Assembly: GCF_000382485.1 (NCBI RefSeq)
Contig: NZ_AORY01000001.1
Location: 281,739-345,738, forward strand
DNA: 64,000 bases
Direction: 5' to 3'
From: Sphingomonas sp. Mn802worker
GTDB lineage: Bacteria > Pseudomonadota > Alphaproteobacteria > Sphingomonadales > Sphingomonadaceae
The translations under genes were made by a program, and so were the position numbers. The notes under the pieces are model-generated. The model was not told where the DNA came from. It saw nothing but the letters and a program-made list of their open reading frames with translations, and searched no databases. Below are positions 38,636-47,704 of this stretch, one piece after another. Numbering within the stretch: position 1 is the stretch's first letter; every line of letters begins with the position of its first letter.

Positions 38636-39652
38636 TCAGCGGCCGAGGATGCGGCGGTAAAGCGCCAGATACTCCTCGGCCATCCGCTCGACGCTGAACC
38701 GCTCGACCACCGTGCGGCGGCAGCTGGCGCGGTCGATCTCGTCGACACGACCGATCGCGACTACCGCCTCGTCGATGCTGTCGACCAGGAAGCCGTTGAC
38801 CCCGTCCTCGACCAGTTCGGGCATCGATCCGCGCCGCATGGCGATCACCGGCGTGCCGCACGCCATCGCCTCGATTACCGACAACCCGAACGGTTCGTCG
38901 AAGTTGATCAGGTGAAGCAGCGCCCTCGCCTGCGCCAGCGCACGCACTCGCGCCTCTCCGCCGACCGCACCGTGGTAGCGGATGTTCGTGCCGTCGACCT
39001 GCGGCGCAACCTCGCGATCGAAATAGCCCTGATCTTGCACGATCCCATAGAGGTCGAGCGCGCGCCCGCTCGAGCGTGCTGCCGCGATCGCCTCGACCGC
39101 ACCCTTGTCGGGATGCATACGGCCGAAGAACAGCAGGTCGTCGCTGCCGTTCGCGTCAAAGGCGAAGTCACCCACCGGGATGCCGTGGTGGATCGTCGCG
39201 GCGTAGCGCAGCCGCGGGTGCCGGTCGGCGTCGCTGATCGCAACGTAATGCACGCGGTCCTGATAGGGCTCGTACATCGGCAGGATGCGGTCGGAGCCGA
39301 AGCCGTGGATCGTCGTGACCAGCGGCGTCGTGACCAGCGGCGCGAAGGCGTGCGCGGGGAAGTCGGCCTGGTTGTGGATGATGTCGAACTGGTCGGCGCG
39401 CTCGAACACGTAGGACAGGTGGCGATATTCCCACACCTTCGCGTCGACGCTCGGATCCTCGTTGTAGGACGCGGGCACGACGCCGTCGAGTTTGGCCGCG
39501 GTGACGCTGTCGAGCGTCGCGAACAGGGTCACGTCGACGCCGAGCGTGACCAGCGCTTCGGTCAGCAGCGAGGTGACGAGCTCCCACGGCCCGTAATGCC
39601 GCGGCGGAGTCCGCCACGCGATCGGCGCGAGCATCGCGACACGGATGGTCAC
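38636..39652 (-). CDS. GT4 family glycosyltransferase
   Basis: A 338-residue GT-B glycosyltransferase. The N-terminal acceptor domain has MLAPIAWRTPPRHYGPWE and VTTIHGFGSD; the C-terminal donor domain has LLFFGRMHPDKG and the E-x7-E-like motif in INFDEPFGLSVIEAMACGTPV. I start at a GTG (VTIRVAMLAP) that overlaps the stop of the GH13 gene (GTGA), so the two are coupled. Donor and acceptor are unknown; trehalose, sucrose or a glucan are possible given the neighbour. Confidence 0.85.
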   Translation of the reverse strand: MTIRVAMLAPIAWRTPPRHYGPWELVTSLLTEALVTLGVDVTLFATLDSVTAAKLDGVVPASYNEDPSVDAKVWEYRHLSYVFERADQFDIIHNQADFPAHAFAPLVTTPLVTTIHGFGSDRILPMYEPYQDRVHYVAISDADRHPRLRYAATIHHGIPVGDFAFDANGSDDLLFFGRMHPDKGAVEAIAAARSSGRALDLYGIVQDQGYFDREVAPQVDGTNIRYHGAVGGEARVRALAQARALLHLINFDEPFGLSVIEAMACGTPVIAMRRGSMPELVEDGVNGFLVDSIDEAVVAIGRVDEIDRASCRRTVVERFSVERMAEEYLALYRRILGR

Positions 39653-41259
39653 GCGCCGACCAATCGCAGGATTAGTCCCTCGTCGGAGACAAGCGTCCCG
39701 TCCGGTGCGCGTGGCAGAAGGGTAGAAAGCATGACCGCGGCGATGTCGGTTCCCGGCGGCAGGATCAAGCGCCTGGGAGACGCCGACAGGTTGAGCACGA
39801 CGAGCAAGCGGTCGCCATCGTGGGTCCGCTCGAACGCCAGCACGTCGGTGTCGGCCTCCGCCGGTGCGTACCCGCCAACCGACAGCGCGGGCGTACATCG
39901 CCTAAGGGCCAGCAAGGCGCGGTAGAGCGACAGCATCGATCCAGGCTCGTCCGCCTGCGCGGCGACGTTCCGGGTGGGCCAGTCGTCATGGAGCGGCAGC
40001 CACGGCTCCCCGGTGGTGAAGCCCGCGTTGGCGCTACGGTCCCACGCCATCGGTGTGCGCGAGCGGTCGCGCCCGATGTTGAGCGTCGGCTGGCGGAAAT
40101 GCTGCGGGTCTCGGATGCGATCGGACGGGATCGTCACCTGTCCGATCCCGATCTCGTCGCCCTGGTACAGCGTCGGTGTTCCGGGCAGGCTGAGCAGCAG
40201 CATCGCGGCGACCCGCGCCTGCGCCTCACCCACGCGCGCGGCGATCCGGGCCGCGTCGTGGCTGCCGATCACCCAATTGGGCCAGCCGTGCGTCGGGATC
40301 GAACGTTCGTAATCGTCGATCACGCGCGCGAGCACGTCCGCCTGCCACGGCGTCTCGATCAGCGCGAAGTTGAACGGCAGATGCACCTCGGGCCGCTCGG
40401 GCGTACCGTGCCAGCGCGCGAGCCGGTCGTTCGGCAGAAAGATCTCGCCGACCAGAACCGCGTCATGTTCATCCGCCAGCGCGCGGAACTCGGCCGCGAT
40501 CGCATGCGCCTCGGGCTGATCGGTCGAGTTAAGCTGCAACAGCCGGTCACGTTCGGTGATCCCCGCGTGCCAAGCGGGGTTCAGCGGGTTGTCGGGCAGC
40601 CCGTCCGCCTTCACGATGTGCCACAATACGTCGATGCGAAAGCCGTCGACACCGCGGTCGAACCAGAAACGCAGCACCTTCATCATCGCCGCGCGCAGAT
40701 CGGGGTTACGCCAGTTGAGGTCGGGTTGCTCCTTCAGGAAGGCGTGCAGATAATATTGCACGGTCGCCCCGTCATATTCCCACGACGACCCGCCGAAGTC
40801 GCTGATCCAGTTGTTGGGCGGGCCGCCGCCGGGCGCGGGATCGCGCCAGATGTACCAGTCGCGCTTCGGATCATCGCGTGATGATCGGCTTGCCTCGAAC
40901 CAGGGATGCTGATCGGACGAATGGTTGGGTACGAAGTCGAGCAGCAGCTTCAGCCCGCGCGCGTGGACGGCTGCGATCAGCCGATCAAACGCGACGAGAT
41001 CACCGAAGAGCGGTGACACGTCGCAATAATCGGCGACGTCATAGCCGAAGTCCGCCATCGGCGAGGGGAAGATCGGCGACAGCCAGATCGCGTTGACGCC
41101 CAGCGACTGGACATGATCGAGATGCGCCTCGATCCCCGCCAGGTCGCCGATGCCGTCGCCGTTCGAGTCGGCAAAGGAGCGCGGATAGATCTGGTAGATC
41201 GTGCCGCGCTGCCACCATGGATGTTCGGTGCCGGCGGCGTCTTTGGATGCAAGCGTCAT
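39649..41259 (-). CDS. GH13 alpha-glucosidase / alpha-amylase family
   Basis: A 536-residue GH13 enzyme, probably of the oligo-1,6-/alpha-glucosidase branch. Conserved regions are DFVPNHSSDQHPWF, GFRIDVLWH (nucleophile Asp), VGEIFL (acid/base Glu) and VIGSHDAAR (transition-state Asp). No signal peptide is seen, so it acts in the cytoplasm. It would cleave or transfer alpha-linked glucose units from maltose, sucrose or similar. Translation is coupled to the GT4 gene downstream. Confidence 0.9.
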   Translation of the reverse strand: MTLASKDAAGTEHPWWQRGTIYQIYPRSFADSNGDGIGDLAGIEAHLDHVQSLGVNAIWLSPIFPSPMADFGYDVADYCDVSPLFGDLVAFDRLIAAVHARGLKLLLDFVPNHSSDQHPWFEASRSSRDDPKRDWYIWRDPAPGGGPPNNWISDFGGSSWEYDGATVQYYLHAFLKEQPDLNWRNPDLRAAMMKVLRFWFDRGVDGFRIDVLWHIVKADGLPDNPLNPAWHAGITERDRLLQLNSTDQPEAHAIAAEFRALADEHDAVLVGEIFLPNDRLARWHGTPERPEVHLPFNFALIETPWQADVLARVIDDYERSIPTHGWPNWVIGSHDAARIAARVGEAQARVAAMLLLSLPGTPTLYQGDEIGIGQVTIPSDRIRDPQHFRQPTLNIGRDRSRTPMAWDRSANAGFTTGEPWLPLHDDWPTRNVAAQADEPGSMLSLYRALLALRRCTPALSVGGYAPAEADTDVLAFERTHDGDRLLVVLNLSASPRRLILPPGTDIAAVMLSTLLPRAPDGTLVSDEGLILRLVGA

Positions 41260-41277
41260 GCGCCCGCGCTAGCACGC

Positions 41278-42636
41278 TCACGCTGCGGTCGGCAGCTCGA
41301 TCTCGACGCGCAAGCCCGGGCCGGCGTCACCCAACCGGATCGTGCCGCCGTGCAACCGGGCGACCGCGGCGACCAGCGACAGGCCCAGCCCCGAGCCGCC
41401 CGCGCTGCGCGCCTCATCCAGCCGTCCGTATCGACGCAGCGCCTCCGCCTGTCGCTCGACCGGAATGCCTGAGCCCTGATCGGCAACGCTGACCGTCGCC
41501 GCCCGGGCTCCGAGTGCAAGCCCGAGCGTGATCGTGCCCGCACCGTATTTCAGCGCATTGTCGACGAGGTTGCCGAGCGCCTGTCCGAACAGTTCGTGAT
41601 GCACCGGCAGGGTCAGCGCGACCGGCGCATCGACCAAGATCGCGCGATCATGATCCTCGGCGAGCGGTCCGTAGATTTCCGCGATCTGCGCCAGTTCGTC
41701 GGCAAGGTCGGTGGCGACAAAGGCGTCGCGCCCGATCCCTGCCTCGGCCCGTGTGATACGGAGCGCAGTCTCGACCATCGCAAGCAGGCGCTCGCCTTCA
41801 GCGACCGCGCGATCGACCGCCTCTTGCGCGGCGGGTTCGCTGACCTCGATCGCGGCGCGCTCCAGTGCGGAACGCAGCCGGGTGAGCGGCGACTTCAGGT
41901 CGTGCGCCAGCGCATCGGTCGCCAGCGTCAGTTCGGCCAGCAACGCCTCGACACGGTCGAGTGTGGTGTTGACCTCACCCGCCAGCTCATCGAACGCATC
42001 GCCCGAGCGGTGCTGCTCGACGCGGCGGACGAAATCGCCGTCGCGCACGGCGCGCAGCGTTGCGACCGTCCGTCCCAGCCGTGCGACGATCATCCGCGCG
42101 GTGAGTGCGGCGGCGACCACCGCGAACAGCGCGGCGAGCGCCAGCGCGACCAGCGTCGCCGCCTCCAGTTCGTGGAGCAGTCGCCGGTCCTGTTCGACGA
42201 TCACCCCGGTCAGCAGCCGCTCGCCGCCGGCAAGCCGCGACACGCGCACGCGCATCGCCTCGGGCTGTGCGTGCCCCTGCCGGACTTGCCGCACCTCGAT
42301 CGAATGCGTCTCGCTGCCCAGGCCCGCAGGCCAGCCAACCAGATTGCCCGCCAAGGCACGACCATCGCGCGCGACCAGCAACATGACCGTGTTGGGCGTG
42401 ATCTCGCGGCTGGAGCGGAGCGCGACCGTGTCGACCAGCGCGCGCTGCCCGCCGCGGGCATAGCTGGCGAGCAGGTCGTCGCGCAGGACCGCGGCGGTCG
42501 CAGCCGCGTCGCCTGCGCTCTGCTGCCGCACGATCGCGCCGACGCCCAGCAGCAGCACGATCGCCGCCGCCAGTTGCAGCACGAAGACGAGCGCGGCAAT
42601 GCGCAGCGTGGTCGAGCGCGCGTTCACCCCCGGCAC
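41278..42636 (-). CDS. Membrane sensor histidine kinase (HAMP type)
   Basis: A 452-residue kinase. Two membrane helices (about residues 10-30 and 155-180) bracket a periplasmic sensor; a HAMP region follows, then HisKA with H in ATDALAHDLKSPLTRLR, and a HATPase domain with LVDNALKYGAG and GSGLGLSLVAAVARLHGG. The start is a GTG. It lies 18 nt downstream of its response regulator gene. The signal is unknown; the layout resembles QseC/PhoQ-like EnvZ-family kinases. Confidence 0.88.
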   Translation of the reverse strand: MPGVNARSTTLRIAALVFVLQLAAAIVLLLGVGAIVRQQSAGDAAATAAVLRDDLLASYARGGQRALVDTVALRSSREITPNTVMLLVARDGRALAGNLVGWPAGLGSETHSIEVRQVRQGHAQPEAMRVRVSRLAGGERLLTGVIVEQDRRLLHELEAATLVALALAALFAVVAAALTARMIVARLGRTVATLRAVRDGDFVRRVEQHRSGDAFDELAGEVNTTLDRVEALLAELTLATDALAHDLKSPLTRLRSALERAAIEVSEPAAQEAVDRAVAEGERLLAMVETALRITRAEAGIGRDAFVATDLADELAQIAEIYGPLAEDHDRAILVDAPVALTLPVHHELFGQALGNLVDNALKYGAGTITLGLALGARAATVSVADQGSGIPVERQAEALRRYGRLDEARSAGGSGLGLSLVAAVARLHGGTIRLGDAGPGLRVEIELPTAA

Positions 42637-42654
42637 GCCCTCATCGCCGAAGGC

Positions 42655-43341
42655 TCATGGATTGACCCCGAGCCGGTAGCCCGCGCCGCGGACGGTGTGA
42701 AGCAGCGGCCGCGTGAATCCCTCATCCACCTTCTTGCGCAGCCGGCTGAGGTGGACGTCGATGACGTTGCTACCGGGATCAAAATGGTAGTCCCACACGC
42801 CTTCCAGCAACATGGTGCGGGTCACCACCTGATCGACGTGGCGCAGCAGGAACTCGAGCAGGCGGAATTCGCGTGGCTGCAGATCGATCGCCTTGCCACC
42901 ACGCCGCACGCGGCGGGCGAGCAGGTCCATTTCCAGATCGTCGCAGCGCAGCAACGTATCGGGCGCGTTGCTGGGCGCGCCGCGCCGGATCAGCAGGCGG
43001 ATGCGGGCGAGCAGCTCCGCAAAGGTGAACGGCTTCGTCAGGTAATCGTCGGCGCCACCGGTCAGCCCCTTGATCCGGTCCTCCGGCGCGCCGAGCGCGG
43101 AGAGCACGATCACCGGCGTCTCGACGCCTGCCCCGCGCATGCCCGCGAGCACTGCCATGCCGTCCATCCCGGGCAACATGCGGTCGAGTACGATGCAATG
43201 ATAGCTGCCGTCGGTGGCGTGGAACAGGCCGTCCCGCCCGTTCGTGGCGCGGTCGACGACGAACCCTTCTTCACCCAGCCCCTTGGCGATGAAATCGGCG
43301 GTGGAGGCGTCGTCCTCCACCAGCAGGATCTTGTTCGCCAC
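42655..43341 (-). CDS. OmpR/PhoB-family response regulator
   Basis: A 228-residue regulator: receiver domain with phospho-acceptor D53 in IVLDRMLPGMDG and lysine in YLTKPF, then an OmpR-type winged helix with NVIDVHLSRLRKKVDEGF and TVRGAGYRLG. I prefer the GTG giving VANKILLVEDD, as GAGGAAA lies upstream and this matches the family; an ATG at 43368 would add nine residues. It pairs with the kinase that follows. Confidence 0.88.
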   Translation of the reverse strand: MANKILLVEDDASTADFIAKGLGEEGFVVDRATNGRDGLFHATDGSYHCIVLDRMLPGMDGMAVLAGMRGAGVETPVIVLSALGAPEDRIKGLTGGADDYLTKPFTFAELLARIRLLIRRGAPSNAPDTLLRCDDLEMDLLARRVRRGGKAIDLQPREFRLLEFLLRHVDQVVTRTMLLEGVWDYHFDPGSNVIDVHLSRLRKKVDEGFTRPLLHTVRGAGYRLGVNP

Positions 43342-43397
43342 GCGTACGCTTTCCTCTTTGATGCTCATGGAATGAGGCCGAGAAAACGCGTCCGCTG

Positions 43398-43946
43398 TCA
43401 AGCGCGCATCGCCGATGCGGGCTGCGTGACGGGCGCACGCAATTGCTCCAACACCTCGTCGAGCCGCGCCGCCACGGCGAGGTCGATCTTGTCGTGCAGC
43501 CGCAGCATTTCGAGCTCGGTGCGCAGATTGACTTCGTAGTCCAGCCGTGCGGCAAGCCGGTCCTTCGCCGCCTGCCGGTTCTGGCTCATCATGATGATCG
43601 GCGCCTGCACCGCCGCGAGCGTCGACAGCATCAGGTTGAGGAAGATGTACGGATAAGGATCGAACGCATGGCCCCAATGCGTCAGCACGTCGCTGTTGAG
43701 CAGCATCCACCCGATCAACACCGCGGAGAAGGCGATAATGAAGCTCCACGACCCGCCGACCGCCGCGACCTTGTCCGACAGGCGATCACCGAAGGTCGCA
43801 ACATCGTCCGCCACGTCGGCGGCATCGCGTGAGACGGGGCGCTTCTCCTGCATCGTCGTCAACACCCGCTGCTCCTCCGCATCGAGCGCGGCGGGGGTCT
43901 TGCCGATCAGGCGGCCGACGATCACGTGCAGCGGGTTGGTGGCCAT
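43398..43946 (-). CDS. DUF1003 membrane protein
   Basis: A 182-residue protein with two adjacent membrane helices (WSFIIAFSAVLIGWMLLN and YPYIFLNLMLSTLAAVQAPIIMM, about residues 67-118). A soluble C-terminal coiled part has NRQAAKDRLAARLDYEVNLR, the typical DUF1003 motif. Function is unknown in the family. AAAGGA precedes the ATG. It is divergent from the polysaccharide synthase gene. Confidence 0.85.
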   Translation of the reverse strand: MATNPLHVIVGRLIGKTPAALDAEEQRVLTTMQEKRPVSRDAADVADDVATFGDRLSDKVAAVGGSWSFIIAFSAVLIGWMLLNSDVLTHWGHAFDPYPYIFLNLMLSTLAAVQAPIIMMSQNRQAAKDRLAARLDYEVNLRTELEMLRLHDKIDLAVAARLDEVLEQLRAPVTQPASAMRA

Positions 43947-44145
43947 GACGATATTCCTTTACGCCCGACCCGAGTGCCTCCCCTCGCCTTTTCGCCCGCT
44001 GAGCGCGACATGACAAAACGTCCATGAACCGGCATGGCGCGCAAGGAACATGAAACCGATTTAAGCTAGGCCTTAGTCGCGGGCCATCGCGCTTGGCATA
44101 GGGCGCCTATGTCGGGCATCATGTCCGCGACCGGGAGCCGCCATC

Positions 44146-44190
44146 ATGATCTTGATCGTCACGCCGCCGTTGATCGTGGGAGCACGCTGA
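44146..44190 (+). other. Possible 14-residue leader ORF before the polysaccharide synthase gene
   Basis: An ATG with GGAG upstream opens a 14-codon hydrophobic frame (MILIVTPPLIVGAR) that stops 3 nt before the ATG of the big gene and in the same frame. It could allow translational coupling, or be chance. Confidence 0.2.
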
Positions 44191-44193
44191 ACG

Positions 44194-47100
44194 ATGCGCG
44201 CACCCGTCTTCTTCGATCCGACCGGACGGCGCAGTCGCTGGTCCAAGCGGTTGCTCGGATTGATCCTGCTGTCGGTGATCGTGGCGGCGATCGCCTTCGC
44301 CTCGACACTGGTCGCGGTGCCGCATGAGCGTGACCTGGCCTTGCCGTTGCCGCAACCGCATGCGTCCCAGCTGCGTGGCAGCCCGCCACGGCGTGGTATT
44401 GCCGCCTGGCTGCCGCGGCGCGCGAACAAGGCCGCGAACACCGCGCTGTCGATCGGTTTCTATTCGCCCGGCGACGATGCGAGCATCGCCTCGCTTCGCC
44501 GTCACGTCGGGTCGCTCGACTGGGTGGTGCCGTCGCTGATCACCTTCGCCGGGCCGAAGCATCAGGTCACGGTCAACGACGACGTGCGCTTCAACCGCAT
44601 GATCGCCGCGATGCCGCACCCGCCGAAGGTGCTGCCGATGGTGCAGAATTTCGGCAACGCCGATTGGGACGGTGCAGGCGCCGCTGCACTCCTGCACAAC
44701 ACCGCCGCGCGGCGCCAGTTCGCGATCAAGCTGGGCCAGATGGTCGCGCAGCGTCATTACGGCGGCGTGGTGCTCGATATCGAGGCGTTGCCGGCCAGCG
44801 CGATGCAGGATTACCTCCGCTTTCTGGGTGATGTGCGCGTGGCGCTGCCCGCGGGTGCGCAATTGGCGGTGACCGCGCCCGCGGAGGACGAGGCGTGGCC
44901 GCTCGCTGCGATCGCGCGCGCGTCGGACAAGCTGATCTTCATGGCCTACGACCAGCATTGGGAGGGCGGCACCGCCGGCCCGATCGCGGCGCAGGACTGG
45001 TTCGTGGCGCAGGTGCAGGACGCGTTAAAACGTGTTGGGCGCGAGAAGCTGGTCGTGGCACTCGGCAGCTACGGCTATGACTGGCACGGCGACGATACCG
45101 ACGCGCTGACGATGGAAGAAGCGTGGATGGCGGCAAACGACAGCGACGCCGAAGTCAGCTTCGATCCCGTAAGCGGCAACGCCGGTTTCGCCTATGACGA
45201 CAGCGGCGTCCACCACACGATCTGGATGCTCGATGCGGCGACCAGCTGGAACCAGATGCAGGTGTTGAAGCGGCTGGGGATTGGCGATGTCGCATTGTGG
45301 CGGCTGGGCAGCGAGGACCCGGGTTTCTGGTCCGACCTGGGTGCGTTTCGTACCGGCGGGAAGCCTGATCTGTCGACGCTGAAGCAATTGCTCAACACCG
45401 ATGTCGAGGGTAGCGGCGAGATCCTGCGGATCACCCAGACACCACAGACCGGCCACCGCACGATCGCGACCGATAACAACGGCATCATCCGGCAGGAGCG
45501 CTACGACGTGCTTCCAACCCCCTATGTGGTGCGCCGCGCTGGCGCGGCCGATCCGAAGAAGCTGGCGCTCACCTTTGACGACGGACCCGATGGCACCTGG
45601 ACACCCAAGATCCTGAACGTGCTGGAACAGGCGCACGTGCCCGGCACCTTCTTCGTCATTGGCGAGAACGCGCTCGAGCATCCCGGGCTGCTCAACCGCA
45701 TCATCGCCGACGGCGGCGAGATCGGCAATCACACCTACACCCACCCCAACCTCGCTGCCGCCAGCACGCGCGAGACCGACCTGCAGATGAATGCGACGCA
45801 GCGGATGGTGCAGGCCTATACCGGCCGGTCGATGCGGCTGTTCCGCGCACCCTATTTCGGTGATGCCGAGCCCACCACGACCGACGAGCTCGGGCCGGCG
45901 CTTGCGGCGCAGGAGGCGGGCTATACCGTTGTCGGCCTCCACGTCGATCCGAACGACTGGCAACGCCCCGGCACCGACGCGATCGTCAGTCAGGTGATCG
46001 ATCAGGTCCACGGCGCGACGCCCGACAATTCCGCCAACGTCATCCTGCTGCACGACGGCGGCGGCGACCGGTCGCAGACGGTGGCGGCGCTGCCGCGGAT
46101 CATCGCCACGCTGAAGGCGGAAGGCTATCAGTTCGTCACCGCCTCCGAGCTGGTCGGCGTACCGCCCGCGCAGGCGATGCCGAAGGTGTCGGGCCACGAT
46201 CTGCTCGCCGTGCGGACCGACGTCGCGGTGTTCATCGCGCTCGCCGCCATCTCCGCGCTGCTCGGCTGGCTGTTCTTCGTCGCGATCAGCCTTGGCATCG
46301 CGCGCGGCGTGATGATGGCGGGGCTCGCGTGGTTGCAGAGCCGCCGCAAGCGGCCCGAGCCGCCGGTGTTCACACCCAGCGTGTCGGTCATCATCCCCGC
46401 GTATAACGAGGAGCGCGTCATTGCCGCCTCGGTCGCGCGCGTGCTGGCGAGCGACTATCCGGCCTTGCAGGTGATCGTCGTCGACGACGGATCAAAGGAC
46501 CGCACCAGCGCAATCGTCGCCGAAGCGTACCCTGACGACCCGCGCGTCACGCTGCTGACGCTCGCCAACGGCGGAAAGGCGGCCGCGCTCAACCGCGCAC
46601 TGCGCGATGCGACCGGCGAGGTCGTGATCGCACTCGACGCCGACACGCAATTCGAGCCGCAGACGATCCGCCGTCTCGCACGCTGGTTCGCGGATGCCAG
46701 GATCGGCGCAGTCGCGGGCGACGCGCGCGTCGGCAACCGCGTCAACCTCGTCACACGCTGGCAAGCGGTCGAGTATATCACCTCACAGAACCTCGAACGC
46801 CGCGCGCTCGCCGGCTTCGATGCGATGACCGTGGTGCCGGGTGCGGTCGGCGCGTGGCGCCGCGCCGCGCTCGACGCTGTCGGCGGATATCCCGAGGACA
46901 CGCTGGCGGAGGATCAGGACCTGACGATCGCGATCCAGCGCGCGGGGTGGCGGGTCACCTTCGATCCGGGCGCGGTCGCCTGGACCGAGGCACCGGAAAG
47001 TTTCCGCGCGCTTGCGAAGCAGCGGTACCGCTGGGCGTTCGGCACGCTGCAATGCCTGTGGAAACACCGCGGCATCCTGCGCCATCGTCGCCCGCGCGGG

Positions 47101-47493
47101 CTCGCCTTTGTCGGCATGCCGCAGGCGTGGCTGTTCCAGATCCTGTTCGCTGCGATCTCGCCGCTGATCGACCTGGCGCTGATCCTGTCGATCCTCGGCA
47201 CCGCCGTGCGCGTGTCGCAGCATGGTTGGGCGCAGACGAGAGGCGATGTCGGCACCATGGCGCTCTACTGGATCGCCTTCACCACGATCGACGTTTTGTG
47301 CGGCTGGGTGGCCTATGTCCTCGACGGCGGGCGGGTGCGCTACCCTGCCCACCTGCTCGTCGCACAGCGGCTGGTCTACCGCCAGATCATGTACTGGGTC
47401 GTACTGCGCGCGATCGCGTCGGCGATCGGCGGCTGGGTGGTCGGCTGGAACAAGCTGGAGCGGAGCGGCCGCGTCTCGGCGTCCACTACGTAA
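44194..47493 (+). CDS. Trifunctional GH18-like / CE4 polysaccharide deacetylase / GT2 synthase membrane protein
   Basis: A 1099-residue fusion. Order: cytoplasmic N-terminus, membrane helix (20-42), GH18-like domain (about 85-400, with the DxE-type motif VVLDIEA at D195/E197), and a CE4 deacetylase (about 455-650). CE4 motifs are TFDDGP (D462, D463), H513 and H517 in NHTYTHP, RAPYFG, DPNDW and LLHDGG. A second membrane stretch (675-700) leads to a GT2 synthase domain (730-950) with VVDDGS, LDADT, AEDQD and QRYRW, then three C-terminal helices. The topology puts hydrolase and deacetylase outside and the synthase inside. This merges activities that PgaB and PgaC share in poly-N-acetylglucosamine systems. 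The product is unknown; amino-sugar polymer or chitooligosaccharide is likely. Confidence 0.88.
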   Translation: MRAPVFFDPTGRRSRWSKRLLGLILLSVIVAAIAFASTLVAVPHERDLALPLPQPHASQLRGSPPRRGIAAWLPRRANKAANTALSIGFYSPGDDASIASLRRHVGSLDWVVPSLITFAGPKHQVTVNDDVRFNRMIAAMPHPPKVLPMVQNFGNADWDGAGAAALLHNTAARRQFAIKLGQMVAQRHYGGVVLDIEALPASAMQDYLRFLGDVRVALPAGAQLAVTAPAEDEAWPLAAIARASDKLIFMAYDQHWEGGTAGPIAAQDWFVAQVQDALKRVGREKLVVALGSYGYDWHGDDTDALTMEEAWMAANDSDAEVSFDPVSGNAGFAYDDSGVHHTIWMLDAATSWNQMQVLKRLGIGDVALWRLGSEDPGFWSDLGAFRTGGKPDLSTLKQLLNTDVEGSGEILRITQTPQTGHRTIATDNNGIIRQERYDVLPTPYVVRRAGAADPKKLALTFDDGPDGTWTPKILNVLEQAHVPGTFFVIGENALEHPGLLNRIIADGGEIGNHTYTHPNLAAASTRETDLQMNATQRMVQAYTGRSMRLFRAPYFGDAEPTTTDELGPALAAQEAGYTVVGLHVDPNDWQRPGTDAIVSQVIDQVHGATPDNSANVILLHDGGGDRSQTVAALPRIIATLKAEGYQFVTASELVGVPPAQAMPKVSGHDLLAVRTDVAVFIALAAISALLGWLFFVAISLGIARGVMMAGLAWLQSRRKRPEPPVFTPSVSVIIPAYNEERVIAASVARVLASDYPALQVIVVDDGSKDRTSAIVAEAYPDDPRVTLLTLANGGKAAALNRALRDATGEVVIALDADTQFEPQTIRRLARWFADARIGAVAGDARVGNRVNLVTRWQAVEYITSQNLERRALAGFDAMTVVPGAVGAWRRAALDAVGGYPEDTLAEDQDLTIAIQRAGWRVTFDPGAVAWTEAPESFRALAKQRYRWAFGTLQCLWKHRGILRHRRPRGLAFVGMPQAWLFQILFAAISPLIDLALILSILGTAVRVSQHGWAQTRGDVGTMALYWIAFTTIDVLCGWVAYVLDGGRVRYPAHLLVAQRLVYRQIMYWVVLRAIASAIGGWVVGWNKLERSGRVSASTT

Positions 47494-47512
47494 TCGCGTA
47501 AGCGTCGATCGA

Positions 47513-47530
47513 CCGACGCGGTTGCGTCGG
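47513..47530 (+). terminator. Weak hairpin after the polysaccharide synthase gene
   Basis: CCGACGC pairs with GCGTCGG across a GGTT loop, 20 nt after the stop. No T-run follows, so a terminator role is doubtful. Confidence 0.3.
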
Positions 47531-47643
47531 CAGTGACCGATCTTCCGATTACCGAACACGTCCGATCCTTAACTTAGGTTCGGGCGTGTTCAGCTTTGCA
47601 TTGTTGAAGCTTTGTAACAAAAACCCCAGCAACAAAGAAGCAA

Positions 47644-47661
47644 TGATATAATCTTAAGATT
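47644..47661 (+). promoter_or_regulatory. Extended -10 promoter element with overlapping palindrome
   Basis: TGATATAAT (47644-47652) is a perfect extended -10 (TGnTATAAT). It overlaps the 12-bp perfect palindrome AATCTTAAGATT (47650-47661). It lies in an AT-rich island about 50 nt upstream of the MHYT gene. No good -35 is seen at the right distance, as is allowed for extended -10 promoters. Confidence 0.5.
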
Positions 47662-47704
47662 TTTGGGTCAGTGATCGCTCCACAATGGCGTAAAAAGATG
47701 GCTC

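Noticed and set aside
41596..43539. A 647-codon open frame on the + strand opposite the two-component genes
   Set aside because: Antisense to well-supported kinase and response regulator genes; composition typical of a GC shadow.
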